64,000 nt of DNA from Pseudomonas sp. MYb327 (GTDB taxonomy: Bacteria; Pseudomonadota; Gammaproteobacteria; Pseudomonadales; Pseudomonadaceae). A program made the position numbers and the translations under genes. The notes beneath the pieces are model-generated. The model saw nothing but the letters and a program-made list of their open reading frames with translations. It made no database searches and had not been told where the DNA came from. This document shows positions 21,472 to 30,024 of the stretch, piece by piece; positions within the stretch are counted from its first letter, which is position 1; the number at the start of each line of letters is the position of its first letter. The stretch is taken from assembly GCF_040438925.1 (NCBI RefSeq), contig NZ_CP159258.1, forward strand, positions 2,246,001 through 2,310,000, given 5' to 3'.

Positions 21472-22746
21472 ATGGCCGATCTCTCGATTGTCTTCGCCGG
21501 CATCAAAAGCCCCAACCCGTTCTGGCTGGCCTCCGCGCCGCCGACCGACAAGGCCTACAACGTGGTCCGCGCCTTCGAGGCCGGCTGGGGTGGTGTGGTC
21601 TGGAAAACCCTCGGGGAAGACCCGGCGGCGGTCAACGTGTCGTCACGCTACTCGGCGCACTTCGGGGCTAACCGGGAAGTGCTGGGTTTTAACAACATCG
21701 AACTGATTACTGACCGTTCGCTGGAGATCAACCTGCGGGAAATCACCCAGGTTAAAAAGGATTGGCCGGACCGTGCGTTGATCGTTTCCTTGATGGTGCC
21801 CTGCGTCGAAGAATCATGGAAATACATCCTGCCGTTGGTGGAAGCCACCGGCGCCGATGGCATCGAGCTGAATTTCGGCTGCCCCCACGGCATGCCGGAA
21901 CGCGGCATGGGCGCGGCGGTCGGCCAGGTGCCGGAGTACGTCGAGCAAGTCACCCGCTGGTGCAAGACCTATTGCTCGCTACCGGTGATCGTCAAGCTCA
22001 CGCCGAACATCACCGACATCCGCGTCGCTGCCCGCGCAGCGCACCGTGGCGGCGCGGATGCGGTGTCGCTGATCAACACAATCAACTCGATCACCAGCGT
22101 CAACCTGGAGCGCATGGTCGCCAACCCCGTGGTCGGCGCCCAGAGCACCCACGGCGGCTACTGCGGTTCGGCGGTAAAGCCAATCGCCTTGAACATGGTC
22201 GCTGAAATCGCTCGCGACCCGCAGACCCAAGGGTTGCCGATCAGCGGAATCGGTGGCATCGGCACCTGGCGTGATGCGGCGGAGTTCATGGCGCTGGGCA
22301 GCGGCTCGGTGCAGGTGTGCACGGCGGCGATGCTGCATGGCTTCCGGATTGTCGAGGAAATGAAGGACGGGTTATCGCGCTGGATGGACAGTCAGGGTTA
22401 CACCAGCATTTCCGAATTTTCGGGGCGCGCGGTGGGCAATACCACGGACTGGAAGTACCTGGACATCAACTATCAGGTGATTGCGAAGATTGATCAAGAT
22501 GCGTGCATTGGTTGCGGTCGCTGCCACATTGCTTGCGAAGACACCTCGCACCAGGCGGTGGCCAGCCTCAAGCAAGCGGACGGCACGCACAAGTATCAAG
22601 TCATCGATGATGAATGCGTGGGCTGCAACCTGTGTCAGATCACCTGCCCGGTGCAGGATTGTATCGAGATGGTGCCGATGGAGAACGGCAAGCCGTTTCT
22701 GGACTGGAATCATGATCCGAGAAATCCGTATCACGTCAGTCCTTGA
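21472..22746 (+). CDS. preA: NAD-dependent dihydropyrimidine dehydrogenase, FMN catalytic subunit PreA
   Basis: Catalytic partner of PreT, 424 residues: an FMN-binding dihydroorotate-dehydrogenase-type barrel (ELNFGCPHGMPERG holds the active-site cysteine region; NTINSI in the substrate loop) followed by a C-terminal two-cluster ferredoxin domain (CIGCGRCHIAC and CVGCNLCQITCPVQDC). It reduces the pyrimidine ring with electrons passed from PreT. It begins at the base after the preT stop. A REP doublet and then the convergent RutR-like regulator follow. Confidence 0.92.
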   Translation: MADLSIVFAGIKSPNPFWLASAPPTDKAYNVVRAFEAGWGGVVWKTLGEDPAAVNVSSRYSAHFGANREVLGFNNIELITDRSLEINLREITQVKKDWPDRALIVSLMVPCVEESWKYILPLVEATGADGIELNFGCPHGMPERGMGAAVGQVPEYVEQVTRWCKTYCSLPVIVKLTPNITDIRVAARAAHRGGADAVSLINTINSITSVNLERMVANPVVGAQSTHGGYCGSAVKPIALNMVAEIARDPQTQGLPISGIGGIGTWRDAAEFMALGSGSVQVCTAAMLHGFRIVEEMKDGLSRWMDSQGYTSISEFSGRAVGNTTDWKYLDINYQVIAKIDQDACIGCGRCHIACEDTSHQAVASLKQADGTHKYQVIDDECVGCNLCQITCPVQDCIEMVPMENGKPFLDWNHDPRNPYHVSP

Positions 22747-22770
22747 GTTCCGCGGCGTCTGAATTGACGC

Positions 22771-22838
22771 CATTGCTGGCAAGCCAGCTCCTACAGGTTT
22801 ATCGCTATTCCTGTAGGAGCTGGCTTGCCAGCGATGGG
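22771..22838. repeat. REP doublet, GTAGGAGCTGGCTTGCCAGC type
   Basis: Two complete copies in inverted orientation, TTGCTGGCAAGCCAGCTCCT and AGGAGCTGGCTTGCCAGCGA, separated by about 15 bases, between convergent preA and the regulator gene. It is the cleanest example of the doublet in the window. Confidence 0.9.
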
Positions 22839-22860
22839 TCCCGAACAAACAGCAAAAATC

Positions 22861-23481
22861 TCAGGGCTCCAACCCAATCCCCCGCAAAATCACACTCGTC
22901 ACCGTCTGCACCGCCCGTTCGAACTGCATGTCCGACAGTGGTTGGTGGTCATTGAGAATGTTCACCTGATGGTCGAAGTCGGCGTAATGCTGGGTCGAGG
23001 CCCAGATCATATAGAGCAGGCTCGAAGGCTCCACCGGCAAGATGCGTTTGTCGTCCACCCACTGACGGATTTTCGCTTCCTTCATCTTCGCCCAGTCGTA
23101 CAGGCTGGCGTCTAGTTTTTCGCCCAGGGTCGGTGCGCCGTGGATGATTTCGTTAGCCCAGACTTTCGAGCCATAAGGACGGCTGCGGGAATGATTCATC
23201 TTGGCTCGGATGTAGCTGCTTAGCACCACCCGAGGGTCGTCGAACATCTCGAAGCACAGCGCGTCCTGCTTCCACACTTCCAGCAAATCGAACAGCACGG
23301 CGCTGTACAACTCGGTCTTGGTGCTGAAGTAGTAATGCAGGTTGGAACGCGGCAATTGCACTTCGGCGGCGATGTCGGCCATGGCGGTGCTGCCGAAGCC
23401 TTTTTCGGCGAAGACCTTCTCGGCCCCCAGCAGAATTTTCTCGACGTTACTGCGACGAATCTCGATCTTGTGATTGCCCAT
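22861..23481 (-). CDS. TetR family regulator, RutR-like (pyrimidine catabolism)
   Basis: A 206-residue repressor. The N-terminal DNA-binding part (AEKVFAEKGFGSTAMADIAAEVQLPRSNLHYYFSTKTELYSAVL, in pieces) and the C-terminal half with KMNHSRSRPYGSKVWANEIIHGAP closely recall RutR, the E. coli regulator that senses uracil. Here it sits at the end of, and opposite to, the PreTA-dihydropyrimidinase cluster, so it most likely represses that cluster until uracil or thymine is present. Sites in the divergent control region are candidates. Confidence 0.85.
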   Translation of the reverse strand: MGNHKIEIRRSNVEKILLGAEKVFAEKGFGSTAMADIAAEVQLPRSNLHYYFSTKTELYSAVLFDLLEVWKQDALCFEMFDDPRVVLSSYIRAKMNHSRSRPYGSKVWANEIIHGAPTLGEKLDASLYDWAKMKEAKIRQWVDDKRILPVEPSSLLYMIWASTQHYADFDHQVNILNDHQPLSDMQFERAVQTVTSVILRGIGLEP

Positions 23482-23620
23482 GAGGGCTCCCTGACGACAA
23501 CCTTGGACAAGACTAGCATCCGCTCTAGCTCGCGGCGACAGGGGAAAAGCAAACTTCGTACAACCGCTGTCTGGCAGCTAAACTCAGGCGCACTTCGACC
23601 TGCCGCTGAGGGATACATCG

Positions 23621-23986
23621 ATGCACATCAAACACACCCTGACTACCGCCGCCTTGCTTGGCGCACTCTTCTGCGCCTCGTCCGTGTTTGCTCACGCCCA
23701 TCTGCAAAGTCAGACGCCAGCCGCCGACAGCACCGTCAGCGCCCCGGCGGAACTGAGCCTGACGTTTTCCGAAGGGGTCGAGGCCGACTTCTGCAAAGTC
23801 ACGATCAGCAAGGACGGCGCCGACATTCTGGTGAAAAGTCTGGTCACCCAAAGCGATGATAAAAAGACCCTGGTCGTCACCCCGGCGGTGCCGTTGACGG
23901 CAGGTAGCTACAAAGTCGAATGGCACGCCGTGTCGGTCGACACCCACAAAAGCGAAGGCGCCTACGGCTTCAAGGTTGGCCAGTAA
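23621..23986 (+). CDS. copC: Copper resistance protein CopC
   Basis: Periplasmic copper-binding protein of 121 residues. The signal peptide ends ...SSVFA, and the mature protein begins HAHLQSQTPA, putting a histidine at position 1, the Cu(II) ligand of CopC; further ligands are in the C-terminal DTHKSEGAYGF. The Met-rich Cu(I) loop of plasmid-type CopC is absent, so this is the common Cu(II)-only chromosomal form. It is followed after 3 bases by copD and would hand copper to it. Confidence 0.92.
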   Translation: MHIKHTLTTAALLGALFCASSVFAHAHLQSQTPAADSTVSAPAELSLTFSEGVEADFCKVTISKDGADILVKSLVTQSDDKKTLVVTPAVPLTAGSYKVEWHAVSVDTHKSEGAYGFKVGQ

Positions 23987-23989
23987 TTC

Positions 23990-24847
23990 ATGACGAGCGC
24001 GATGGTGCTGTGCCGGTTCTTGCATTTTACCGTGGTGCTGTTGTTGTTCGGGGCGTGGGTGTTCCGCCTGCTGCTCTTGGGGCGTGAAGCGGTGCTGGAT
24101 CAATCCTTGGCGCGCATCGGTCGTTGGCTGGCGGTACTTGCGCTGGTCAGCGGCATTGGGTGGCTGCTGCTGGTCACTGCCAGCATGTCCGGGTCGGGGG
24201 ATGCGGCGTTCGAGCCATCGACCTTGAGCCTGGTGTTAGGACGAACTTTTTTTGGTCGGCTCTGGAGCTGGCACCTGCTGTTCAATGGGTTGTTGGTGGC
24301 GATGCTACTAACACCGCTGCGCTCCAACCTGCCCTTTCGCATCCTCCTCAGTGGTCTGCTCCTGGCGACGTTGGCCCCCGTCGGCCACGGCGCCATGCTC
24401 GATGGCATCGAAGGTCACTTGTTGATCCTCAATCAACTGGTTCATCTGGCGTGCGTCGGCGCCTGGCTGGGTGGGTTGATGCTGTTGCTGATGATCCTGC
24501 GGCGGCCTGCCAGGCATTCGATCAAGGCGCTTTTGCAACGATTCAGCGGTGTCGGTTATGCCTTGGTGGCGGGCTTGCTGGTCAGCGGATTGATTAACGT
24601 CCGGGCGCTCACCGGTGCGTTCTGGCCCACGCCGTTATTGTCGGGTTTTGCGTTGGTACTGCTGATAAAAGTGGCACTGGTTGCCGCTATGTTGGGATTG
24701 GCGCTGTTCAATCGTCTGCGGATCAACGACTGTGAGCAGCGCCTGACGGTGTTGCGTAGAAGCGTAATGCTGGAATGGCTGTTGGGGCTCGGCGCGGTGG
24801 CCGCTGTCTCTTTACTTGGCACCCTCCCGCCGATGATTTCGAACTGA
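23990..24847 (+). CDS. copD: Copper homeostasis membrane protein CopD
   Basis: Polytopic inner-membrane protein of 285 residues with about eight hydrophobic helices. It has the CopD-family features of conserved Trp/His/Met residues in the helices (LWSWHLLFNGLLVAML, GHLLILNQLVHLACVGAWLGGLM). It pairs with CopC to move copper across the inner membrane. Translation begins 3 bases after the copC stop. No copper-responsive regulator is adjacent. Confidence 0.88.
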   Translation: MTSAMVLCRFLHFTVVLLLFGAWVFRLLLLGREAVLDQSLARIGRWLAVLALVSGIGWLLLVTASMSGSGDAAFEPSTLSLVLGRTFFGRLWSWHLLFNGLLVAMLLTPLRSNLPFRILLSGLLLATLAPVGHGAMLDGIEGHLLILNQLVHLACVGAWLGGLMLLLMILRRPARHSIKALLQRFSGVGYALVAGLLVSGLINVRALTGAFWPTPLLSGFALVLLIKVALVAAMLGLALFNRLRINDCEQRLTVLRRSVMLEWLLGLGAVAAVSLLGTLPPMISN

Positions 24848-24907
24848 CAATCAGGCTCACTTCTACAGGGTGATCAGCGTCGCTGGCAGTCATCCTATAA
24901 CTTCTGA

Positions 24908-24969
24908 TTGACAACCCCGAAACACCTCGCAAATAATCGCCTCCAATGTTGTACGACGACGTATGACAA
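24908..24969 (+). promoter_or_regulatory. Promoter and putative operator of the OprD porin gene
   Basis: TTGACA at 24908-24913 and AATAAT at 24932-24937, 18 bases apart, form a strong sigma-70 promoter. Just downstream, TTGTACGAC (24949-24957) and GTATGACAA (24961-24969) make an imperfect inverted repeat. A related GTCGTACGACAA follows the promoter of the uronate dehydrogenase gene, so a shared repressor, probably GntR/FadR type, is inferred. Confidence 0.65.
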
Positions 24970-24999
24970 AAAATAACAAAAAGAGAATGGAGCGTCACA

Positions 25000-26298
25000 G
25001 TGAGCAAGCTCGTCCGCAATTCCTCCGCCCGATTCCAGCATTCATCCTTCGCCCGCCGCAGCACCATGAGCCTCATCGGTTGCAGCAGCCTGTTGCTCGC
25101 CCTGCCAGCGACCAGCCAGGCCGAAGGTTTTACCGATGACGCCAAGGCCACGCTGAACCTGCGCAACGCCTACTTCAATCGCAACTACACCAACCCGGCC
25201 TACCCTCAAGGCAAGGCTGAAGAGTGGACGCAGAACTTCATCCTCGATTCCAAGTCAGGCTTCACTCAGGGCCCGGTCGGCTTCGGTGTGGATGTCCTGG
25301 GGCTGCTTTCGGTCAAGCTCGATGGTGGCAAAGGCACCGGGGGCACACAATTGCTGCCGATCCATGGTGATGGCCGTCCTGCCGACAGCTTCGGTCGCCT
25401 GGGCGTCGCGCTGAAAGGCAAGATCTCGAAAACCGAGCTGAAGGTCGGTGAGTGGATGCCGGTGCTGCCAATCCTGCGCTCCGACGATGGCCGTTCGCTG
25501 CCACAAACCTTCCAGGGTGGTCAGGTTACCTCCACCGAAATCAGCGGCTTGACGCTGTACGGTGGTCAGTTCCGCAAGAACAGCCCGCGTAACGATGCGA
25601 GCATGGAAGACATGTTCATGAACGGTAAATCCGCGGCCTTCGCCTCGGACCGTTTCAACTTCGGCGGCGGTGAATACGCCTTCAACGAAAAACGCACTCA
25701 GATCGGCGTGTGGTATGCCGAGCTTAGCGACATCTATCAGCAACAATATTTCAACCTGAGCCACAGCCAGCCAATTGGCGACTGGACCCTCGGCGCCAAC
25801 CTCGGCTACTTCATCGGCAAGGAAGACGGCAGCGCACTGGCCGGCGACCTCGACAACAAAACCGCCTTCGCCCTGCTTTCGGCCAAATACGGCGGCAACA
25901 CTTTCTATGTCGGCCTGCAGAAACTCAGCGGCGACGACGTGTGGATGCGGGTCAACGGTACCAGCGGCGGCACCCTGGCCAACGACAGTTACAACTCCAG
26001 TTATGACAATGCCAAGGAAAAATCCTGGCAGGTGCGCCATGACTACAACTTCGTCGCACTCGGCGTTCCTGGCCTGACCCTGATGAACCGCTACATCAGC
26101 GGTGACAACGTGCATACCGGCACCATCACCGACGGCAAGGAATGGGGCCGCGAATCGGAACTGGCCTACACCGTGCAAAGTGGTCCGCTGAAGAGCCTCA
26201 ACGTCAAATGGCGTAACGCGAGCATCCGCAAGAACTTCAGCACCAACGAGTTCGATGAAAACCGGATTTTCATCAGCTATCCGATTTCGCTGTTGTAA
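25000..26298 (+). CDS. OprD family outer-membrane porin
   Basis: Outer-membrane substrate-specific channel of 432 residues. After a long signal region (ending LPATSQA) the mature protein starts EGFTDDAKATLNLRNAYFNRN, the classic OprD beginning, with later strands such as KVGEWMPVLPILRSDDGRSLPQTFQG. It ends in an aromatic/hydrophobic beta-strand (FISYPISLL). Translation starts at GTG with GGAG upstream. Its place before the uronate genes and the shared operator-like motif suggest uptake of galacturonate, glucuronate or aldarates. Confidence 0.9.
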   Translation: MSKLVRNSSARFQHSSFARRSTMSLIGCSSLLLALPATSQAEGFTDDAKATLNLRNAYFNRNYTNPAYPQGKAEEWTQNFILDSKSGFTQGPVGFGVDVLGLLSVKLDGGKGTGGTQLLPIHGDGRPADSFGRLGVALKGKISKTELKVGEWMPVLPILRSDDGRSLPQTFQGGQVTSTEISGLTLYGGQFRKNSPRNDASMEDMFMNGKSAAFASDRFNFGGGEYAFNEKRTQIGVWYAELSDIYQQQYFNLSHSQPIGDWTLGANLGYFIGKEDGSALAGDLDNKTAFALLSAKYGGNTFYVGLQKLSGDDVWMRVNGTSGGTLANDSYNSSYDNAKEKSWQVRHDYNFVALGVPGLTLMNRYISGDNVHTGTITDGKEWGRESELAYTVQSGPLKSLNVKWRNASIRKNFSTNEFDENRIFISYPISLL

Positions 26299-26321
26299 CG
26301 GTTTTTTGCAGGCACATGAAC

Positions 26322-26448
26322 ATGTGGCGAGGGAGCTTGCTCCCGCCGGGTCGCGTAGCGGCCCCCTGCAAATTTCCACAAGCCACGAGGCCTCTACATC
26401 GACGACTACCGCGCAGCCGAGCGGGAGCAATCCCCCTCGCCACGTGTC
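26322..26448. repeat. Long degenerate REP region, GGCGAGGGAGC type
   Basis: GTGGCGAGGGAGCTTGCTCC begins the region, and a facing degenerate copy (GCGGGAGCAATCCCCCTCGC) closes it about 100 bases later, with GGGTCGCGTAGCGG between. It separates the porin gene from the uronate dehydrogenase operon. Confidence 0.75.
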
Positions 26449-26493
26449 ACAGGCGTGCCGCATGACCCTCCGTCAATTTCCACCAAAGTCGCG

Positions 26494-26543
26494 TTGACAA
26501 GACCCGGAAACCCTTACGATACTTCGAGTCAGTCGTACGACAA
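26494..26543 (+). promoter_or_regulatory. Promoter and putative operator of the uronate operon
   Basis: TTGACA at 26494-26499 is followed after 18 bases by GATACT (26518-26523) as a possible -10. GTCGTACGACAA at 26532-26543, containing a 10-base perfect palindrome, lies over the expected transcription start, the position of a repressor site. Confidence 0.6.
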
Positions 26544-26585
26544 CCTACAACGAATTCAAAACAATAACCGATGTCCAGGATTCCC

Positions 26586-27410
26586 ATGACGAACACTGCT
26601 ACCGCCCGCACTCCTTTTAATCGCCTGCTGCTGACCGGCGCCGCCGGTGGCCTCGGTAAAGTCTTGCGCGAAAGCCTGCGCCCTTACGCCAATGTCATTC
26701 GCCTTTCAGACATCGCCGACATCGCGCCGGCCATTGATGACCGCGAAGAAATCGTGCCTTGCGACCTCGCCGACAAGCAAGCCGTGCATCAACTGGTCGA
26801 AGGCGTGGACGCAATCCTGCATTTCGGCGGTGTGTCGGTAGAGCGCCCGTTCGAAGAAATCCTGGGCGCCAACATCTGCGGCGTATTCCACATCTATGAA
26901 GCGGCGCGCCGTCATGGCGTAAAGCGCGTGATTTTCGCCAGCTCCAACCACGTCATCGGCTTCTACAAGCAGGACGAAGTCATCGACGCCCACTCCCCTC
27001 GCCGCCCGGACAGCTACTACGGCTTGTCCAAGTCCTACGGCGAAGACATGGCCTCCTTCTACTTCGATCGCTACGGCATCGAGACCGTCAGCATCCGCAT
27101 TGGCTCTTCGTTCCCGGAACCGCAAAACCGCCGGATGATGAGCACCTGGCTGAGCTTCGGCGACCTGACACAATTGATCGAATGCGCGTTGTACGCCGCG
27201 AATGTCGGCCACACCGTGGTCTACGGCGCTTCCGACAACAAGAATGTTTGGTGGGACAACCGCTACGCCACGGCCCTGGGCTACGCACCACAGGACACTT
27301 CCGAAGTGTTCCGTGAAAAAGTCGAAGCCCAGCCGATGCCTGCAGCCGATGACCCGGCGATGGTTTACCAGGGTGGTGCGTTCGTTGCATCCGGCCCGTT
27401 CGGTGACTGA
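26586..27410 (+). CDS. udh: Uronate dehydrogenase
   Basis: Oxidises D-galacturonate or D-glucuronate with NAD to the aldaro-lactone, first step of the oxidative uronate pathway. The 274-residue extended-SDR protein has the NAD motif TGAAGGLGKVL near the N-terminus, ASSNHVIGFY, and the catalytic Tyr-Lys in DSYYGLSKSYGED. It resembles the characterised P. putida enzyme throughout (for example ASDNKNVWWDNR). The ATG at 26586 is chosen over one 15 bases earlier because its spacing to AGGA is better. It starts an operon with the lactonase and TRAP genes. Confidence 0.92.
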   Translation: MTNTATARTPFNRLLLTGAAGGLGKVLRESLRPYANVIRLSDIADIAPAIDDREEIVPCDLADKQAVHQLVEGVDAILHFGGVSVERPFEEILGANICGVFHIYEAARRHGVKRVIFASSNHVIGFYKQDEVIDAHSPRRPDSYYGLSKSYGEDMASFYFDRYGIETVSIRIGSSFPEPQNRRMMSTWLSFGDLTQLIECALYAANVGHTVVYGASDNKNVWWDNRYATALGYAPQDTSEVFREKVEAQPMPAADDPAMVYQGGAFVASGPFGD

Positions 27411-27464
27411 ATCAGCCTCTTTCACTTGAGCCCAAACAACAAAAAACCAAGGGAATGAGTTGCC

Positions 27465-28358
27465 ATGCAAGCGGAACTGATTGTCGATGCCCGCAATGCG
27501 GTCGGTGAAAGCCCGGTCTGGGTCCCCGAGGAAAACGCCCTGTACTGGGTGGATATTCCTGCCGGAGGCCTGCAACGCTGGGACGCAGAAACCGGTCATG
27601 TGAATGCCTGGAAAACCCCGGAAATGCTCGCATGCATCGTCCGTCATCCTGATGGCGGCTGGGTCGCCGGCATGGAGAGCGGGTTCTTTCGCTTGCGTGC
27701 GCATAACGACGGCAGCCTCGATAGCGATCTGCTGGCCTCTGTTGAACACGTCCGCCCGGACATGCGGCTGAACGATGGCCGCTGCGACCGTCAAGGGCGG
27801 TTCTGGGCCAGCAGCATGGTGCTCAACATGGGCGCCAATGCCGCCAACGGCACGCTCTATCGCTACAGCGCCGGGCAACGCGGGCCGCTTGCGGCACAAA
27901 TGGGCAGGCTCCTCGTGCCTAATGGCCTGGCTTTCAGCCCGGACGGAGGCACGATGTACCTGTCCGACTCTCACCCTTTAAGTCAGCAAATCTGGGCCTT
28001 CGACTACGACATCGACAGCGGCACGCCGTCCAACCGTCGGGTGTTCGTCGACATGAATCAGTTCTGCGGCCGCCCCGATGGCGCGGCGGTCGATGCCGAA
28101 GGCTGCTACTGGATCTGTGCCAACGACGCCGGACTGATCCATCGCTTTACGCCCGACGGTCGGCTCGACCGCTCCCTCACCGTACCGGTGAAAAAACCCA
28201 CCATGTGCGCCTTCGGTGGCAGTCGACTGGACACGCTGTTCGTGACCTCGATTCGCCCCGGTGACGACCATGACGAACAGTCGCTGGCCGGCGGCGTTTT
28301 CGCCCTCGACCCAGGCGTCAAAGGTTTACCCGAACCTGTTTTCAACGCTTCGCTGTAA
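27465..28358 (+). CDS. SMP-30/gluconolactonase family protein (aldarolactone hydrolase)
   Basis: A 297-residue six-bladed propeller hydrolase of the SMP-30/regucalcin family. Metal-site residues are visible: Glu in VGESPVW, Asn in VPNGLAFSPDG and Asp in GRPDGAAVDAEG. Following uronate dehydrogenase by 54 bases, it most likely opens the galactaro- or glucaro-lactone product to the free aldaric acid. The same gene order is known from other Pseudomonas uronate clusters. Confidence 0.88.
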   Translation: MQAELIVDARNAVGESPVWVPEENALYWVDIPAGGLQRWDAETGHVNAWKTPEMLACIVRHPDGGWVAGMESGFFRLRAHNDGSLDSDLLASVEHVRPDMRLNDGRCDRQGRFWASSMVLNMGANAANGTLYRYSAGQRGPLAAQMGRLLVPNGLAFSPDGGTMYLSDSHPLSQQIWAFDYDIDSGTPSNRRVFVDMNQFCGRPDGAAVDAEGCYWICANDAGLIHRFTPDGRLDRSLTVPVKKPTMCAFGGSRLDTLFVTSIRPGDDHDEQSLAGGVFALDPGVKGLPEPVFNASL

Positions 28359-28434
28359 CCGCATCTGTCGTACTTGCTTTTGCTGCACCGCTGCGCCTTT
28401 GAATACAACAATAACAAGACTGGAGACTCACCCC

Positions 28435-29418
28435 ATGGACTTCAAACGCACCTTGCTCGCCGCTGCACTCCCGCTCACCTGCACTCTCGCCCTCACCCTC
28501 AGCAGTGCCGCACACGCGCTGGAAATCAAATTCGCCGACATCCATCCCGCCGGCTATCCGACCGTAGTCGCCGAGGAACAACTGGGTAAAACCCTGGTGG
28601 CCGACAGCGACGGCAAACTCACCTTCAAGATGTTCGCCGGCGGTGTGCTCGGCTCGGAAAAAGAAGTCGTCGAGCAGGCCCAGGTCGGCGCGGTCCAGAT
28701 GGCCCGGGTCAGCCTCGGCATCGTCGGGCCGGTGGTGCCAGACGTGAACGTGTTCAACATGCCGTTCGTGTTCCGTGACCAGGCGCACATGCGCAAAGTC
28801 ATCGACGGCGAGATCGGCGACGAAATCCTCGGCAAAATCACCAACTCCGAATTCGGCCTGGTGGCCCTGGCCTGGATGGATGGCGGCACGCGCAACATCT
28901 ACACCAAGAAACCGGTGCGCAGCCTCGCGGACCTCAAAGGCATGAAGATCCGCGTGCAAGGCAACCCGATGTTCATTGAAACCATCAATGCCATGGGCGG
29001 TAACGGCATCGCGATGGACACCGGCGAAATCTTCAGTGCGCTGCAGACTGGCGTAATCGACGGCGCCGAAAACAATCCACCGACCCTGCTCGAACACAAC
29101 CACTACCAGAACGCCAAGTTCTACAGCCTGACCGGGCACCTGATCCTGCCTGAACCCATTGTGATGTCGAAGATCACCTGGGAAAAACTCACCCCCGAGC
29201 AACAGGCGCTGGTGAAGAAAACCGCCAAAGCCGCACAGGCACAGGAACGCACCCTGTGGGACGCGAAATCGGCCAGCAGTGAAGAAAAACTCAAGGCTGC
29301 CGGCGTCGAGTTCATCACCGTCGACAAAAAACCTTTCTATGAGGCGACCGCCTCGATCCGCGAAAAATACGGCGCACCTTACGTCGACCTGATCAAGCGT
29401 ATCGAAGCCGTTCAGTAA
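28435..29418 (+). CDS. TRAP transporter substrate-binding protein (DctP family)
   Basis: Periplasmic solute receptor of 327 residues with a signal peptide (LALTLSSAAHALE). DctP-family features: GSEKEVVEQAQVGAVQM, the conserved Arg in KGMKIRVQGNP that binds the substrate carboxylate, and GEIFSALQTGVIDGAENNPP. With the two membrane subunits it would import uronates or aldarates, as inferred from the operon. GGAG precedes the ATG. The 76-base gap before it contains TGTCGTAC (28366-28373), a partial copy of the putative operator. Confidence 0.9.
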   Translation: MDFKRTLLAAALPLTCTLALTLSSAAHALEIKFADIHPAGYPTVVAEEQLGKTLVADSDGKLTFKMFAGGVLGSEKEVVEQAQVGAVQMARVSLGIVGPVVPDVNVFNMPFVFRDQAHMRKVIDGEIGDEILGKITNSEFGLVALAWMDGGTRNIYTKKPVRSLADLKGMKIRVQGNPMFIETINAMGGNGIAMDTGEIFSALQTGVIDGAENNPPTLLEHNHYQNAKFYSLTGHLILPEPIVMSKITWEKLTPEQQALVKKTAKAAQAQERTLWDAKSASSEEKLKAAGVEFITVDKKPFYEATASIREKYGAPYVDLIKRIEAVQ

Positions 29419-29496
29419 ACCTCCCTGCATTCAAGAAAGGCCCGGCGCCACTGACGTTGGAAGACGTCCGTGCGCGCCCGGTTACGGTGGAACCCG

Positions 29497-30024
29497 ATGA
29501 AGAATCTGCTGCTACGTTTCAATGACAAGCTCTACATGACCTGTATCTGGGTCGCCGGGCTCTCCGTACTGGCCATTGCGCTGATCATTCCCTGGGGCGT
29601 GTTTGCCCGTTATGTGCTTGGCACCGGCTCCAGCTGGCCCGAGCCCACTGCCATCCTGTTGATGATGGTCTTCACCTTCATCGGCGCGGCTGCCAGCTAT
29701 CGTTCCGGCTCGCACATGGCGGTGGCGATGCTCACTGATCGCATGCAGCCCAACATGCGCAAGGCCATGAGCGTGTTTGCGCAATTGCTGATGGCGACCA
29801 TCAGCCTGTTCATGGCGATCTGGGGCACCAAGCTTTGCCTGTCGACCTGGAACCAGTTCATGAGCGCCCTGCCGACCCTGCGCGTCGGTATCACCTACAT
29901 GCCGATTCCGGTGGGCGGCGTGCTGACGCTGATTTTTGTCCTGGAAAAACTCTTGCTCGGTGACCAGAGCAACCGTCGGGTCGTGCGTTTCGACCTCGTT
30001 GAAGAAAATGAAGGGGCTGCCTGA
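29497..30024 (+). CDS. TRAP transporter small permease (DctQ family)
   Basis: Inner-membrane protein of about 175 residues with four hydrophobic segments (for example IWVAGLSVLAIALIIPWGV). It is the small subunit that partners with DctM. The ATG at 29497 is used because GGTGG lies just upstream; the open frame begins 27 bases earlier. Its stop touches the dctM start. Confidence 0.88.
   Translation: MKNLLLRFNDKLYMTCIWVAGLSVLAIALIIPWGVFARYVLGTGSSWPEPTAILLMMVFTFIGAAASYRSGSHMAVAMLTDRMQPNMRKAMSVFAQLLMATISLFMAIWGTKLCLSTWNQFMSALPTLRVGITYMPIPVGGVLTLIFVLEKLLLGDQSNRRVVRFDLVEENEGAA

Noticed and set aside
25255..26463. A 402-codon minus-strand frame across the OprD porin
   Set aside because: Antisense to a porin with clear signal peptide and beta-barrel pattern; low-complexity His/Asp/Val composition.
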